A DNA stretch of 64,000 nt from Paragonimus westermani. Its lineage: Eukaryota > Platyhelminthes > Trematoda > Plagiorchiida > Troglotrematidae. Each line of letters begins with the position of its first letter. The stretch's first letter is position 1. The stretch is from NCBI GenBank assembly GCA_008508345.1, contig QNGE01003497.1, forward strand, positions 18,837-82,836, in the 5' to 3' direction. The position numbers and the translations under genes are program-made. The notes under the pieces are model-generated. The model was given only the letters and a program-made list of their open reading frames with translations, was not told where the DNA came from and did no database searches. This document shows positions 13,420-25,600 of this stretch, one piece after another.

Positions 13420-14790
13420 CTTTCCTGTTCAGTGGAAAAACTCTACAATTAAGCCCCGCCGTAAAAGCAACTCGCGACTCGAAGTCAGCAATTGTGGTCC
13501 CATTAACCATACTTCAATTTGTTCTAGAGTGTTGGAAAGGATGATAAAATGTCGCATCGTCGAATTCCTGTCATCACGAAACATTATAAATCACTCCCAG
13601 CATGGGTTTCTGAACAAGCTTTCTTGCATGACATGTCAGTTAGAATTTCTTAACCATGTGATAGAATCTACTGACTCCGGTGAGCCGATTATCAGAATAT
13701 TGTTGAACATGGCAGAGGCTTTCAGTCGTGTGCCTCATAAGTGTCTTATGCTCAAAATAGCATCCCTTGGTATACGCCATTTATTGCTTAGCAGGTTTTA
13801 TCCATAATTTACAGGCCGCACACAAACAGTGAAAATAAGAGACAATAGCCCAACGCCCGGGCCAGATACTAGTGGGGTGATGTGAGGAAGTGTTCTGGGA
13901 CCGTTACTCTTTTACATATACAAAAGCGATATATGTCAAGTTATCAAGCATGGCAAACTATTCCCGTCCGCTGCTGATATCGAACTTGTCTACAGCTTTC
14001 TTCTTAGCGATCTAAATCCATGTTTAGAAAATATACGGAATGGCCTCATGTCAGTAGAGATTTGGTGTCAAACTTGGCTGATGAAATTTTCAGCCAATAA
14101 ATCCACCATTGTTGTGCATGATTCTCACATACCAAATGGCTATATAGAGCTGGACCGTCACAGCATATCAACCGCCAACTCAGAACCCGACCTGGTTTTA
14201 CTCTGCTCGAAATCTTTCAATCTTGCGGAACATTTTTGTTCCTAGTCGATGAAACCTGACGGACGATAGGTCACATTGAACACTCATTCTTCCCACCTGC
14301 TGCACGGTCAAACTTGCATAAACTATCTGTACGACCTCAGTCTGAATACTGCACGGTTATATATGGCCACCCGAGCAAGTCTGATAGGCAAACTCTGAAA
14401 AGCCTCCAACTTGCATTCACGAGAAGCTTATTGGGTTATCCATGTTCTCTGAGCTACAGAGAACGCAGCCGGACGCTTGCACTCGATCCTCTCTGGTTAC
14501 GACGACTCAAACTCAACCTCTCACTTATGTAAAGTTTGGTCCATGGCAGTAAATTTACCGTCAGCTTTGCGACTAGCTTACAAAACGGACCAAATTATAA
14601 CCTCAAGAACAAGAACTTCATCTCGGCAGCTCCTGAATCTCGGAAAATACTGCGTTCACATTTTTGCCTTGTAAAATATTCCTACATTTTGATCAACCTC
14701 CATCGAGCGATTTTATCCATTAACATTATACACCAATCCAGACGAAACTTAGAAAATTACCTAACGTTGACGGACTTCTTGTCCATTTTT
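13420..14790 (+). mobile_element. CR1/jockey-type LINE remnant (reverse transcriptase)
   Basis: Translated pieces follow the order of a CR1-like non-LTR reverse transcriptase. First comes a PVQWKNSTIKPRRK-type entry near 13,425, then VLERMIKCRIVEFLSSRNI near 13,529 and the SQHGF block near 13,600. The PHKCLMLKIASLGI block lies near 13,735, the GSVLGPLLFYIY block near 13,885 and WLMKFSANKS near 14,075. The C-terminal region runs from about 14,314 (VRPQSEYCTVIYG) past 14,660. The catalytic FADD motif near 13,965 reads FPSAAD, and stops and frameshifts divide the frame. It is a dead copy, probably truncated at its 5' end, because no endonuclease is visible. The family match is from known motif order; the exact clade is inference. 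Confidence 0.75.
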
Positions 14791-16622
14791 ATGCTTTACT
14801 TGTCTGAGGACGTTATCTTTGAAAACGGACCTGATAACCTCCGGCAAAAACCCCTGTGTTGCTTGATGTTACGTCACACCCACCCCAGACTGATGGAAAC
14901 TACCGCTTTCAGAATGGATATTCTACTTTTAGACTTGCCAGCCTACAAGAAAACATGTCTATGGCCAGCACCTATAGATGTCAGGATGGATGCCTGCTAG
15001 TAACAACCCAATCATCCTGTTAAACCCTTACTCCATTCTTATGAATTGCTCGTGTGTCTGTGTTGTAAACCACCATGCGAAAGCTGTGTATGTTGAAATT
15101 GTTTGGAAAAAAAACTCAACCTGTTCGTCGCGTGACTGCATAATAAACTTGAGTCGCAACCCTTCCTTCCTCTCCCCTGATAGACCACCAGGCATACTCT
15201 CGGTGTTGTTGAACATTGCTCTCATTCTGTATACCGGCCGTACAGAGATAATTGGCATTTAAATCCGGCAATGATCGTACAACAAGAAAAGCTTATAATC
15301 GATCTCTCCTCGTGTTATTTGATAACAGCTGATCGCTAGTGGTGTATATCCCATCGATTAACACATTGCTATTAACGTCAAACAGAAGAATATTCCGGGA
15401 TGTCAAATTATCCATTGTTCGTCATAGACCAGATAGTCAGTCTCACGTTCTCCCGTTTACCGCATGATTACTCTTTCCATTTTTGGTTTCAATGATATAT
15501 CATGCTCGAGAAAAGATCTCATCTCGTCCGAAAATTTAAATTCCTTAATGACTGAGCATATCGCGAGCTCCTCTGAATTCTCAGCAATCTGAGCGAAGAG
15601 TGACGTGTGGTCGACAGGTCCATGCGTTCCCCGCGAAAGTGTATATGCGTCCCTACCTCGCCCACATCATTGAAAAATTCTCTTCACATTTTCCTTGAAC
15701 ACTCAACATAGAATAATGATCAAATTCTTCACCAATACACCCTCTACATCCCTTAACCACTCCTTTTTGTAGCAAGACCCTGAGCATTAGTCCAGTGATC
15801 AACTTGTGGAGTCCAAAATGAAGTATCAAATCAATTATTCTATCAAATTATGCAGACTAACGTTCTATCGTCTCAGAGCTAGGTGGCCCAAAGTTTTCTG
15901 TCTAAACTTGAATTCTCTTTTCATATGATTGTGGTGGATTGTCAGGCCGGAGGTGCGAGTTTTCGGGCGCTCGGCCGAATACCTCAACGCGGGTGGGAGG
16001 TACGTTCAAAAGCCTGCCGGGATCGAATCAAGACCAACGTGTGCGATCGGATGAGTCATCGCTCGACTGGATCGGACCAACGGGCGAGNATAAAGATTGT
16101 GCTTTATTGGACGCCTTCTCGCTACATGATTTCTGTATCTGTCTGTTTCGTTGCTCCATTAACCTAGCTCACTCACCGTGCTATTTAGAAATTTGGTGTT
16201 CAAATCTGTATAAGCCTAAAAATCTGTACGTTGATCACGCTCTCTCGAGCGTGTTTCTCACAAACGCATGAAGAAATATTCCATTATTATTATTATTATT
16301 ATTCTTTTTATCAGATTTAGGTAGCATAATATTTGTCGGAACGTATCTGGTTGACAGTACTGCTATTACTGTTGCGAGATATTTTTGTTTGTAGCGCGAT
16401 TTACGAGCCTCATGGTGGATGGAACTTGATGTATAAGAATTCAATCAGTATTCTGCTGGTTCTGCGAAGAGTTAGTTCGCTGTAGGTGAAAGAGTTAATT
16501 TATGATAATAATTAACTTAACTCATGTACAACCATTAGTGCTGACTTTCATAAGCAGTATATGAGTTCTGATTCATGGAATTCCCATAAAGGATCCCAAC
16601 CTAGTTCAAAAATACAACTCAC
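14791..16622. other. Unassigned stretch containing an N
   Basis: No supported gene. A single N at 16,089 marks an uncertain base or a contig join. A GC-richer patch at about 15,940-16,088 just left of the N differs in composition from its surroundings but has no assignable function. Confidence 0.4.
16283..16303 (+). repeat. (ATT)n microsatellite
   Basis: Seven consecutive ATT units. Confidence 0.9.
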
Positions 16623-16738
16623 GGAACGGCACAAATCCGTGGTCAAACTTGTTTGAAATTCGCCGTCTTCATTCAAAATTTCGGAGCTCCAATTGGCAGG
16701 TTGACCTCCGGAGAATACTTGTCCCACAACCCGAACAG
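16623..16738 (-). CDS. Internal exon, likely follows the LDLa exon
   Basis: A very good acceptor (GGAACTTTTTCAG) opens the exon and a very good donor (GTGAGTTG) closes it. It holds two leading bases and 38 codons (phase 1 in, phase 0 out). The peptide starts VRVVGQVFSGGQPANWSSEI and continues with an acidic stretch and one cysteine near its end. An NWS sequon suggests an extracellular position. The LDLa exon at 19,780-19,946 ends in phase 1, so the two can be joined in frame, giving Ser-Ala-Val at the junction. Domain identity is unknown. That it belongs to the LDLa gene is inferred from strand, order and phase. Confidence 0.58.
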
Positions 16739-18745
16739 CTGAAAAAGTTCCACATAACAATAACCGTTACTGAGTTAACTTCCGTTCCTACTGGTTCGAA
16801 GGTAATCTGAGAACAAATTAGGGAGTCACTCTAACAGATAGCTGAGTCAAAACATTGAGAGCAGTTCATCAAAATGTCTATAAACGTTTGGGTAAAAAGG
16901 AAACGTATCTCAGTGTTTCATGAGCAGTAACAAAAATTCACGAAGGTTTGCAAACTTACCAACCGCATCACCCGATGGATCTTCAGCTGAAGTTTTTCAG
17001 TAGAGTAAATCAACATGGGGTGACACGTAGAACTGCTTTGTATCAACGTCTAAATTTCACAACGTTCAAGCTACCGCGATGGACAACCTGGTTGTCTTTC
17101 AAGTGACTTTCAGAGAGCGTTCTTCTAAACATAAAGCGCTTGTTTTTCAACCTCCATACAAAATACACAATAAAAGGAAAAAACAAGAGCACCAGAACTC
17201 GCACTATCCTTTCCAAAACACATCATGGAAGGAGGTAGATTTGCTACTCCATCCAAATTTGCTTCACGTGTTAATATACAACAAGGATTGTGAGTAGTTC
17301 GCATTCTCCAAAACAAAATTAATCAATGCCGGCTTTCGTATCCTGTGCGCGCACAACCTGTTTTCTGCTCTGAAAAGAAAGACAGTCTTGACTATTTCTA
17401 AGACTCCATTGTTAACCGTTCTACTGTTATTGCTACCTGTACACACTTATTATTCACGTTCATGACTAAATAGTGTGAAAAAAGTATTATCACCCAGTGG
17501 ATATTTTTTCCCCTCCTTAATACTGAACGGAACGCTTTCCGAGATCTTAGAGAGACGGCAGATTTCACAAAAGATTTTATAAAAGAACTGAATAGAAACG
17601 ACAGAAGCACCAAATTAGGTACCAATAATTGTTCATTAAAGTGAGGTGAATTTTTCTGGTAAACTTACGTATGGGCAAAGTTCTGATCAGTTGAGCTGTT
17701 CAAAATGTGAATATTGCAGTGTCACAGCAAACAACTGTAAGCCGAATGTGATTCAATGTCATAAATCTAGAATTGTTTCTTTCCCCCCATTGATCCGTTG
17801 AAAAGCAGCGGCGCAACCAAGGGGAGGCGGTAAGAATCAATTCCAAATGAAAAACCTTTGATTGAAGTATTCACCCTTAGGATCGCAATTCATTATCCAT
17901 CACGATAATGACTTTTATCTTGGCGTCTCATTTTCATATGGTAGCATCGCTCAACATGAAGGAACTGGCAACGTATTCGACTTAGTGATTTATCCGGGTG
18001 TACGAAAAACTCTACTGAAACCATCGCAACAGAAATCGTGATTAGTAGCAAACATAAAAACAAATTTTTTATATTCATTGAATTATAGTAGGGGAAGGTC
18101 CCCGAAACTGGTTTGAAAATTATATTGGGCTACCGCTGACCAAGTGAACTTCAGGAATGTATCCTTAATGTATGTCGCAACACTAGACCATCTAAACTCA
18201 CAGAAGAGAGAGTATTCAGTGAGATTACAAGTGATTTATACTTTTTTCACCCAGGATGTCCTAGTAATCATTATTAACAGATGAAGTTCTGTTGAAAAGT
18301 GACCCGTACAGTTCATTCGCGTTGAATAGTTGTGCAACACTTCACTTTATTTACGTTTCAATGCAGAACCACTCTGACCCCGTCCTCGATGTGTTTTCGT
18401 TGAACGATTGTTCTTGTGAATATCCGTATCATTCCATTGCTGCATAAAGTGGGCATTTATGAGTAAACTATTTGGGGTTGTGTGTAACGCGTTGGGTCTT
18501 GAGTTACGAGTTCTGTTTCAATGTGCATAAAAGTCGAATTCGTGATGAAACACGTAGCGTTGATTCAGACGCGCAAGAAGCAGATAACGTTCGGGTTGTT
18601 TGATGTGAAGCTGATTCAGTTAATCAGTTTTACCCGTCTTCACTTCTGTAGTCTCGTCTGACAAGGCTCACCACAGAACGTCGGTTTACATCGGAGAACG
18701 CTAAACAGCACGCTATAGCAAGTGCTTAATCGTTGAATACAATGT
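16739..18745. other. Unassigned, probable intron
   Basis: No recognised domain. It lies between two minus-strand exons compatible in phase, so an intron reading is natural, apart from the small open frame at 17,893-18,078. Confidence 0.4.
17893..18078 (-). CDS. Small ORF with a signal-peptide-like N-terminus (uncertain)
   Basis: A 61-codon minus-strand frame begins with a true ATG and starts MNIKNLFLCLLLITISVAMV. That is a short basic head followed by a hydrophobic core of about 15 residues, as in a secretion signal. The remainder is basic and has two cysteines. The start context is poor (TCA before the ATG), no promoter or polyadenylation signal is evident, and AT-rich DNA often yields such hydrophobic frames by chance. 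It could be a small secreted peptide or intronic noise. Confidence 0.2.
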   Translation of the reverse strand: MNIKNLFLCLLLITISVAMVSVEFFVHPDKSLSRIRCQFLHVERCYHMKMRRQDKSHYRDG

Positions 18746-19779
18746 GAAGTCTGAAAAAATCATTTTTTTTATTATAAGCTTTGAAAGTCGGAACAACGGA
18801 ACCGGAGTAGTACTTTGCATCCGGGAAGATTCTGTCACATCTCCAGGTAGTACAAGCAACGTTGTCTGCTTGGCGAAAGCAAACACAAACTGTTTGCTAG
18901 CTTGTTCCTGACAAAGTAGTAAACCCTTGATGATTTGCTGCGTGAGTTTCCGTTGTGTTCACATGTACATGCTATTTTATTCCGTTTCTGCGTGGCATTA
19001 TTATTGTTACACGAAGAAAAAGTTGACCGCAAAACGCACATGTATAGATGTACCGAAGCACAGCTCGTTGTCAGATATTAAGCCTGGTAATAACATCGTC
19101 CTCAAGAGCTCTTGGAATACAAGATTAATTCAGGTATATAGATGGTCCGTAGACAGATCACCCGATAAAGTGGCGATAATGATCCGGGATATCGGTGTTG
19201 CCTGCGATACAAACAGACTGCAGTTTGACCCCGAAAATTTAATAATTTTCGCGGCTACCTTGGGGGCCAGAATGATGAACTGCATTGCCTCATGGCTGGA
19301 GATGTCTGAGTTCTAGATGTCATTGCTTAACAAATTTCCGCCAAAATCGACTAGATCTGCGTTAGTAAGCTTGGTTTCCTCCTCTCAAGCGTAACATTAG
19401 AACAGTACAGCAAGAACATGCATTTCAACAGACATTTCCGTACTATTTCGGATAGCTAGCAACTGAGACTGAACTAAACGAACTGTTAACTGAAAACAAA
19501 CGGATGAATTTCCGTGAATTTCAAACTTCGTGTTTCCCTTTGTATTGTTAGTTTGATGGAGAGAACAAGTTGTTTCTCATTCAGGAGGTACTCTGGCTGA
19601 TTGGCTGCATCTATACATCATTGCAGTTAGCCGAATACAGATGCAATCTAGTCTGCCTGCCGACCTCGGTTCGAGACCAGTGGTGTAACACTTGCAACCA
19701 ATGACCGCTCAGTAGAATTGTCGATTTAATTGGAATTCCACCGACACTGAAAGCTTGTGACAATTTCAAAAGTGCTTAC

Positions 19780-19946
19780 CTGAGCACATAGCAACACTTT
19801 CATCATAATTATCTTCGCAATCTTGGTTCCCGTTGCAGAACAGACTGTCAGAAAGACATTTGTTGCCTGGGCACCACATTTGACCGGTTGTGCAATTTTT
19901 TTTGACATTCAGCGTCACCGTTTTTTCATTAGGACCAGCGAAACAC
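19780..19946 (-). CDS. LDL-receptor class A module exon (copy 1)
   Basis: The exon is bounded by CTCCCTTTCAG and by CAG/GTAAGC. It holds one leading base, 55 codons and one trailing base (phase 2 in, phase 1 out). From about residue 19 it contains a complete LDLa module: six cysteines spaced CTTGQMWC, PGNKC, LSDSLFC, NGNQDC and EDNYDESVAMC. The acidic calcium cage of the family (Asn-Gly-Asn-Gln-Asp, Asp and Asp-Glu) is largely kept. LDLa modules of about 40 residues bind ligands extracellularly in lipoprotein receptors, perlecan and related proteins. The exon lies on the same strand as the Ig-like exon at 30.2 kb, which suggests a modular extracellular protein. Which protein cannot be told. 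Confidence 0.85.
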
Positions 19947-20103
19947 CTGAAAGGGAGGCAACACATTCAGATGTGAGGGCGAATTCTTGTGAAGAATCCA
20001 TCAATATTTCGCCCTGGTCGATGACAATATTCTCACAACGGATAAATAGCCTGTTGTCTCGCCTCACAAACGCTCAAGAGAAGATCGCTTGTATGGTCTA
20101 CAG

Positions 20104-20104
<1 letters not shown>

Positions 20105-20136
<32 letters not shown>
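20105..20136 (+). repeat. (TA)n run ending at the N
   Basis: A TA dinucleotide run truncated by the N at 20,137. The matching run in copy 2 is longer and continues into unique sequence. Confidence 0.95.
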
Positions 20137-20137
20137 N
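20137..20137. other. Single N, probable contig join
   Basis: The base is undetermined. It lies exactly between the two identical blocks and inside a TA run. Confidence 0.9.
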
Positions 20138-21495
20138 GAAGTCTGAAAAAATCATTTTTTTTATTATAAGCTTTGAAAGTCGGAACAACGGAACCGGAGT
20201 AGTACTTTGCATCCGGGAAGATTCTGTCACATCTCCAGGTAGTACAAGCAACGTTGTCTGCTTGGCGAAAGCAAACACAAACTGTTTGCTAGCTTGTTCC
20301 TGACAAAGTAGTAAACCCTTGATGATTTGCTGCGTGAGTTTCCGTTGTGTTCACATGTACATGCTATTTTATTCCGTTTCTGCGTGGCATTATTATTGTT
20401 ACACGAAGAAAAAGTTGACCGCAAAACGCACATGTATAGATGTACCGAAGCACAGCTCGTTGTCAGATATTAAGCCTGGTAATAACATCGTCCTCAAGAG
20501 CTCTTGGAATACAAGATTAATTCAGGTATATAGATGGTCCGTAGACAGATCACCCGATAAAGTGGCGATAATGATCCGGGATATCGGTGTTGCCTGCGAT
20601 ACAAACAGACTGCAGTTTGACCCCGAAAATTTAATAATTTTCGCGGCTACCTTGGGGGCCAGAATGATGAACTGCATTGCCTCATGGCTGGAGATGTCTG
20701 AGTTCTAGATGTCATTGCTTAACAAATTTCCGCCAAAATCGACTAGATCTGCGTTAGTAAGCTTGGTTTCCTCCTCTCAAGCGTAACATTAGAACAGTAC
20801 AGCAAGAACATGCATTTCAACAGACATTTCCGTACTATTTCGGATAGCTAGCAACTGAGACTGAACTAAACGAACTGTTAACTGAAAACAAACGGATGAA
20901 TTTCCGTGAATTTCAAACTTCGTGTTTCCCTTTGTATTGTTAGTTTGATGGAGAGAACAAGTTGTTTCTCATTCAGGAGGTACTCTGGCTGATTGGCTGC
21001 ATCTATACATCATTGCAGTTAGCCGAATACAGATGCAATCTAGTCTGCCTGCCGACCTCGGTTCGAGACCAGTGGTGTAACACTTGCAACCAATGACCGC
21101 TCAGTAGAATTGTCGATTTAATTGGAATTCCACCGACACTGAAAGCTTGTGACAATTTCAAAAGTGCTTACCTGAGCACATAGCAACACTTTCATCATAA
21201 TTATCTTCGCAATCTTGGTTCCCGTTGCAGAACAGACTGTCAGAAAGACATTTGTTGCCTGGGCACCACATTTGACCGGTTGTGCAATTTTTTTTGACAT
21301 TCAGCGTCACCGTTTTTTCATTAGGACCAGCGAAACACCTGAAAGGGAGGCAACACATTCAGATGTGAGGGCGAATTCTTGTGAAGAATCCATCAATATT
21401 TCGCCCTGGTCGATGACAATATTCTCACAACGGATAAATAGCCTGTTGTCTCGCCTCACAAACGCTCAAGAGAAGATCGCTTGTATGGTCTACAG

Positions 21496-21528
<33 letters not shown>
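20138..21528 (+). repeat. Copy 2 of the 1,391-bp direct duplication
   Basis: It carries the same content as 18,746-20,136, including the LDLa exon. It continues through a longer TA run into new sequence, so this copy has the natural right flank while copy 1 has the natural left flank. Confidence 0.93.
21172..21338 (-). CDS. LDL-receptor class A module exon (copy 2)
   Basis: This is an exact counterpart of the exon at 19,780-19,946, with the same splice signals, phases and six cysteines. If the surrounding block is an assembly duplicate, the genome holds this exon once. If the duplication were real, the exon could not simply splice to its twin: it leaves in phase 1 but is entered in phase 2, so joining the two would break the frame. 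This supports the artefact reading. Confidence 0.5.

Positions 21529-21539
<11 letters not shown>
21496..21539 (+). repeat. (TA)n microsatellite
   Basis: About 21 TA units in copy 2 of the duplicated block, longer than the run before the N. Confidence 0.95.
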
Positions 21540-21541
<2 letters not shown>

Positions 21542-22580
21542 ACCAACGTTACACTAAAATATCATCACACTGGGTAGGAAAGTCTTAACGTGACTCGGAT
21601 GCAGTAACAAATAACCAGCTCTTCAACTAACATCTTTTCAGTTAACAGTACATTTCAACTGTCATTGAAGACTCACTCCGGTTATTCATTAACTCATAGA
21701 AACACAGTTATAAGCTATTTTATGAACATATTCGGGTATATGACATTCCTCGAAACTTGAACGTCACCCGAGATGGATCCCACAGTCTACCATCTTACAT
21801 ATTGTAGAACCGTACATCATTTAGCAATCATTTAGTCACCTATCCCAACTGCACTGAGAATAACAAACTACGATACTGTTCAGAAAACTTGAAAGAAAAC
21901 TGGCTTTTAAAGTGCAAGGTCAAAACCAAACACATGTTTATCAACGTTCTGCGTTGGATAAACTGTAAACAAAACTCAATTGAAGTTTATGATCATGCAT
22001 CCAGGCAAACTGGAGTACTAGATTTTGGACGCTATCAGAGGTTTAGGTACTGGTTTCTTGTTTCAGAAATGAGAGAGATAGCGGCGTAATGTAAGTTATA
22101 TTTTGCGAACAACATCCTGTTCCAGCTCCGTGTTCACAAACTTCAGCCGGGGATATTGACCCAATCGATCTAAAAATACTGGTAACACTAGACATCATGG
22201 ATAAAGTGAATAAGATAGCAGTCAATTTGTGATGTACTGCAGGCTAGATGGATTACAGTCAACGTTAAATTACTACAACAGATCAGAAGATTACTCCATT
22301 TGTCACTATCTCCACCATCTCATATATTATGTTAACCGGTCACTTTAAGCCCCGTTTTATTCTGCCATAGGCGAACGATGTTTGCTACATAGGAGCAAGA
22401 TTTAATTCGTACAAATTTGGCAAGTTCTCTGATTTTATTTTCATTCACAGTATGACACTCCCAAGTGAGAGTTGTACGATATTCGCACCAAATGTAGTAC
22501 GAATGAAGTTGAATAGTTTGGGCATCGCGTTTAACATGTTATTGATAAACAGAATGGGAATAACACAACGTTTCGAGCAA
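21540..22580. other. Unassigned
   Basis: A minus-strand stretch near 22,105-22,175 follows a TTTTTAG site and encodes RLGQYPRLKFVNTELEQDVV before a stop three codons later. It could be a short terminal exon, but no polyadenylation signal follows closely. Nothing else is supported. Confidence 0.3.
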
Positions 22581-22665
22581 GTTGTAATACTCTACGTTTC
22601 AACCACCTTGGGTAGCCTTCCTGAGGAAGGCCACGCGAGGTGGTTGAAACGTAGAGTATTACAAC
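22581..22665. repeat. Perfect 28-bp inverted repeat with nested inner stem
   Basis: The left arm at 22,581-22,608 (starting GTTGTAATACTCTACG) is the exact reverse complement of the right arm at 22,638-22,665. The 29-bp centre contains a second palindrome, GCCTTCC-TGA-GGAAGGC. The strand could fold into a long hairpin with an inner stem-loop. It may be a foldback element, the end of an unrecognised transposon, or a structured transcript region. No coding sequence overlaps it. Confidence 0.9.
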
Positions 22666-25600
22666 CCAAGTGAGAGTATTTTCATAAGCTGTGAGAACAT
22701 TCCATGAAATAGTGTACCGACTGATATGAGGCGGAGTACTTTCACATGCAACATCGTACTCATTAGTATAAACGAATGGCTTATTTGGCCACTTTCTCGT
22801 CGTACACGTGACGGTCGAAACTGTTGTCCAAGTGGAAGCCTACGGTTCTCACTAGCTGCAGTGTGTGCAAAAATCGAGTATACGTTTCCTGTCTGAATTA
22901 ACTGAGAAATGACTTATAATGCAAAAGTAGTTTGCGAATCCGAACTACAGGTTACGGACTTTTCATTCAATCGTCTAATTTCCTACAGAATGAAGATGGC
23001 ATTCAATAAGTCTAACACTCTTGTGGGGTAATGTAAAATGGTCAAATTCCACAAAGTTGCGGCGGTAATCTTCGAACTCGTTTCCATTCAGTAAGCCTTT
23101 GAACTTCTGTCTAGAAACAAAACTCACTTACAATTAACTAAGTAATGTGAGCTTCCTGATGTATTGTGGTAAACAAAAACGCACCTCAGGGGCCCCACTT
23201 CAGCCCAGTATCATTCCTCAAATAATATGAAGATGCGTACGAGAATAGCACGCCGTTATTCGGGGGGGGGGGCAATGTTTTTACGTGCGCCAGTGATCGT
23301 GAGATGTCAGCCGAATTTATCACGGTATGACTAACGCTCACAAACCGTTACAGAATGTTTTCAGCAAAATTCGGGACACGGTATTTTGAATACTTAGTTC
23401 CGGGAAATTTTCACACCTGATTTCACGGCGGTTTGTGGAGCCCATCACATAGTCTTTTGTGCATCGGGTGTTACTCTATGAGCGGACGTACAGTATTGCG
23501 TTGCTTTGCTTGAACATCACACACTGATGAGCCATTACAACGTAGGCCGGTCGGACGGCCAGAACGCCTCTGTGCACTGATAGTTAAGGATGTAATCAAT
23601 CGGTGTAGGTGTGTTTTGTAGACACTGCAATATCGTTTGATTCTGTGAGCCTTGGTGAATATTTGATTCGATTCGTCAGTTCAATTAGAATGGTACGTGC
23701 GTTCATAAAGGTATGTTTAAAACATGGAGATTGACTTCGTAGTAGTTTAACATCGCAACTAGGAAGAATCAGAACTGTGTTCTAGCACCGACATTATTGA
23801 AGTCTTATTTAATCGCAGTGCAAAAATATTCTGCAGTATTCTGGGGAGATTAAGGAAGATGAAAACCGCAGAGATGTCCGCTTATTGAATATCCGATGGG
23901 CCGACGCTAGAAGTCGACTACGCAGTTCAAGAATACATGCACACAAAAAATTGCAGATGGTAGCGCACCATTTAACGCGCCGCAAAATAGGTTTGATGTC
24001 TGGAAACGCCTTCCAAGAAAGTGACACCAAAATTTCGTTGGAATATCAAAAAGTGTTAGGAGTTTTCATTCTTTCAGCCTACTCTTAGCGCACGTGCTGT
24101 GCTCATACTTGAAAGTCCCTCCAACGGGGAGATCGAGAATATCTACACGGATGTCTTTTCCATGGGAAGCTTGCTGTCGGTGGGTTCGTCCATGTGACGC
24201 TATACCAGAGGTCACGTGGGGTAGGCTAGCGTTTCTTTTGAATGGCTTGGAAAAAGTGTCTAGAATAACTGTAGCCTGAAGATGGAAACCAGACTGCCTT
24301 TTTTATTTGTAACGGTTTGTTTTGACGCTGTTCTGCAACAAAGCCGTTTATACATTGCATAAAAAGAATCTGCAGTAACTGAGACACTTTCATCCTGACA
24401 CTCTAACAGGCATTGTTGGTGTTTAATGGTCGGACAGGATTTGGCACACTAGGGTAATTCGGCGAGGTGTCACAATCAGAATTGAAACCATGCTTGTGTT
24501 TAGTGGGCCTTGTGGGTTTAGACACGCCAGTACGGTGAGCGGAGAAAAAAATCTAGAGCAACTGCTGCGCTGAAAACTAGAAGCAGGCGAGTGAAACCAG
24601 GGTGATCAGAAGCTGCGATGCTAGGATGTCATCCGATTAGACCATCCGCGTTCTGATATCGACTGAAGATCTAGGCAGACTTGGTCTTTAATCGGTTTGT
24701 TTGAGGGAATTTGTTCTGGACGGGTATCTGTGAATAACGTGAGTGACTTCTGGGTTACCAGAAACGGAAGTTTGTTGTGCGCAAGTGGGACTCTTAAGTT
24801 GTGGTGATATCAATATGTAACGTCGCAAGGATTGCCGCCGAGAGTGTACCGGCGTCTGTGAGTGCTGAGTCATTGATCTACACGCAATACATTGCCAATG
24901 AAGAAACCAGTCTTACGTCTGGTGTAAGTGAATATTATTTACTACCCATTTTCGTGTGCTGAGCAGCTATCCATTTTGGTTGTTTAAGAACACTCTCTCT
25001 AGTTTCTTGATCCTAAGCTATAGTGGAATTCCACACTCCCTTTTTCAGCCATTGGAGAGAATTTGCATCATAGCTGATTTCTTCTTTTCCGCTGAACCTT
25101 CTAATTTTGCTTAGCATGCATATCTTCGAGGCCTAACCACTTCCGCCCGGCAATTCCACCCCTCTTTCTCAATTCAGCATGAACCCTCTCATTTTCTCAG
25201 TTTTTCTTTCTCAAAGGAACTCGAGTCTACCCTCTCACCAACTCAATCTCCGGCTGACCTCTGTTGGTCCGAGAGATAACAGGGACTCTAAAACACGTCT
25301 GTTCAATTTATTATCTGGTGTTCACACTGAAAATGTGATCAGATGGTGAAACACGTTTTTTATTGCAGGCTATGTTTGCTAAGTGCAATACGGAGGCTGC
25401 TCTAAACGTCGTAGTGTACCGTAGCGGATGCCGCAGTTCTGCAATAAAAGACGCAGATATAGTTTATCAGCCTAAATTGAAGCAAGCAATGCGACCGTCA
25501 TGATATTGCTTGTGGCGATTGAAGCGCAGGTACAACTGTGAATTCAAATTTCATGCTCAACTTCTCTGTAGTAACACGTTCAAAGTAGTATGGTTTCAGG

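Larger units (their letters stand above)
18746..20136 (+). repeat. Copy 1 of a 1,391-bp direct duplication
   Basis: This block recurs at 20,138-21,528 at a constant offset of 1,392 bp, with identical encoded frames on both strands and no difference that I noticed. It ends inside a TA run, directly before a single N. The copies carry the same LDLa exon. The configuration is typical of two overlapping contigs joined without merging. Confidence 0.93.

Noticed and set aside
15940..16088. tRNA-derived SINE, from a B-box-like GGATCGAATCAAGACC
   Set aside because: No matching A box at the right distance, no cloverleaf and no A-rich or repeat tail. A similar GGTTCGAGACC at about 19,672 was rejected for the same reason.
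18927..19316. 129-codon plus-strand gene present in two copies
   Set aside because: Its duplication is explained by the repeated block. The plus strand here runs opposite to the LDLa gene, and the peptide shows no domain or splice support.
22600..22665. Hammerhead ribozyme in the inverted repeat (CTGAGGA followed by a stem and GAAA)
   Set aside because: The core strings CTGANGA and GAAA are present and a helix II can be drawn. The segment that should form stem I does not pair properly, and the perfect inverted repeat includes the complement of GAAA, which would sequester it.
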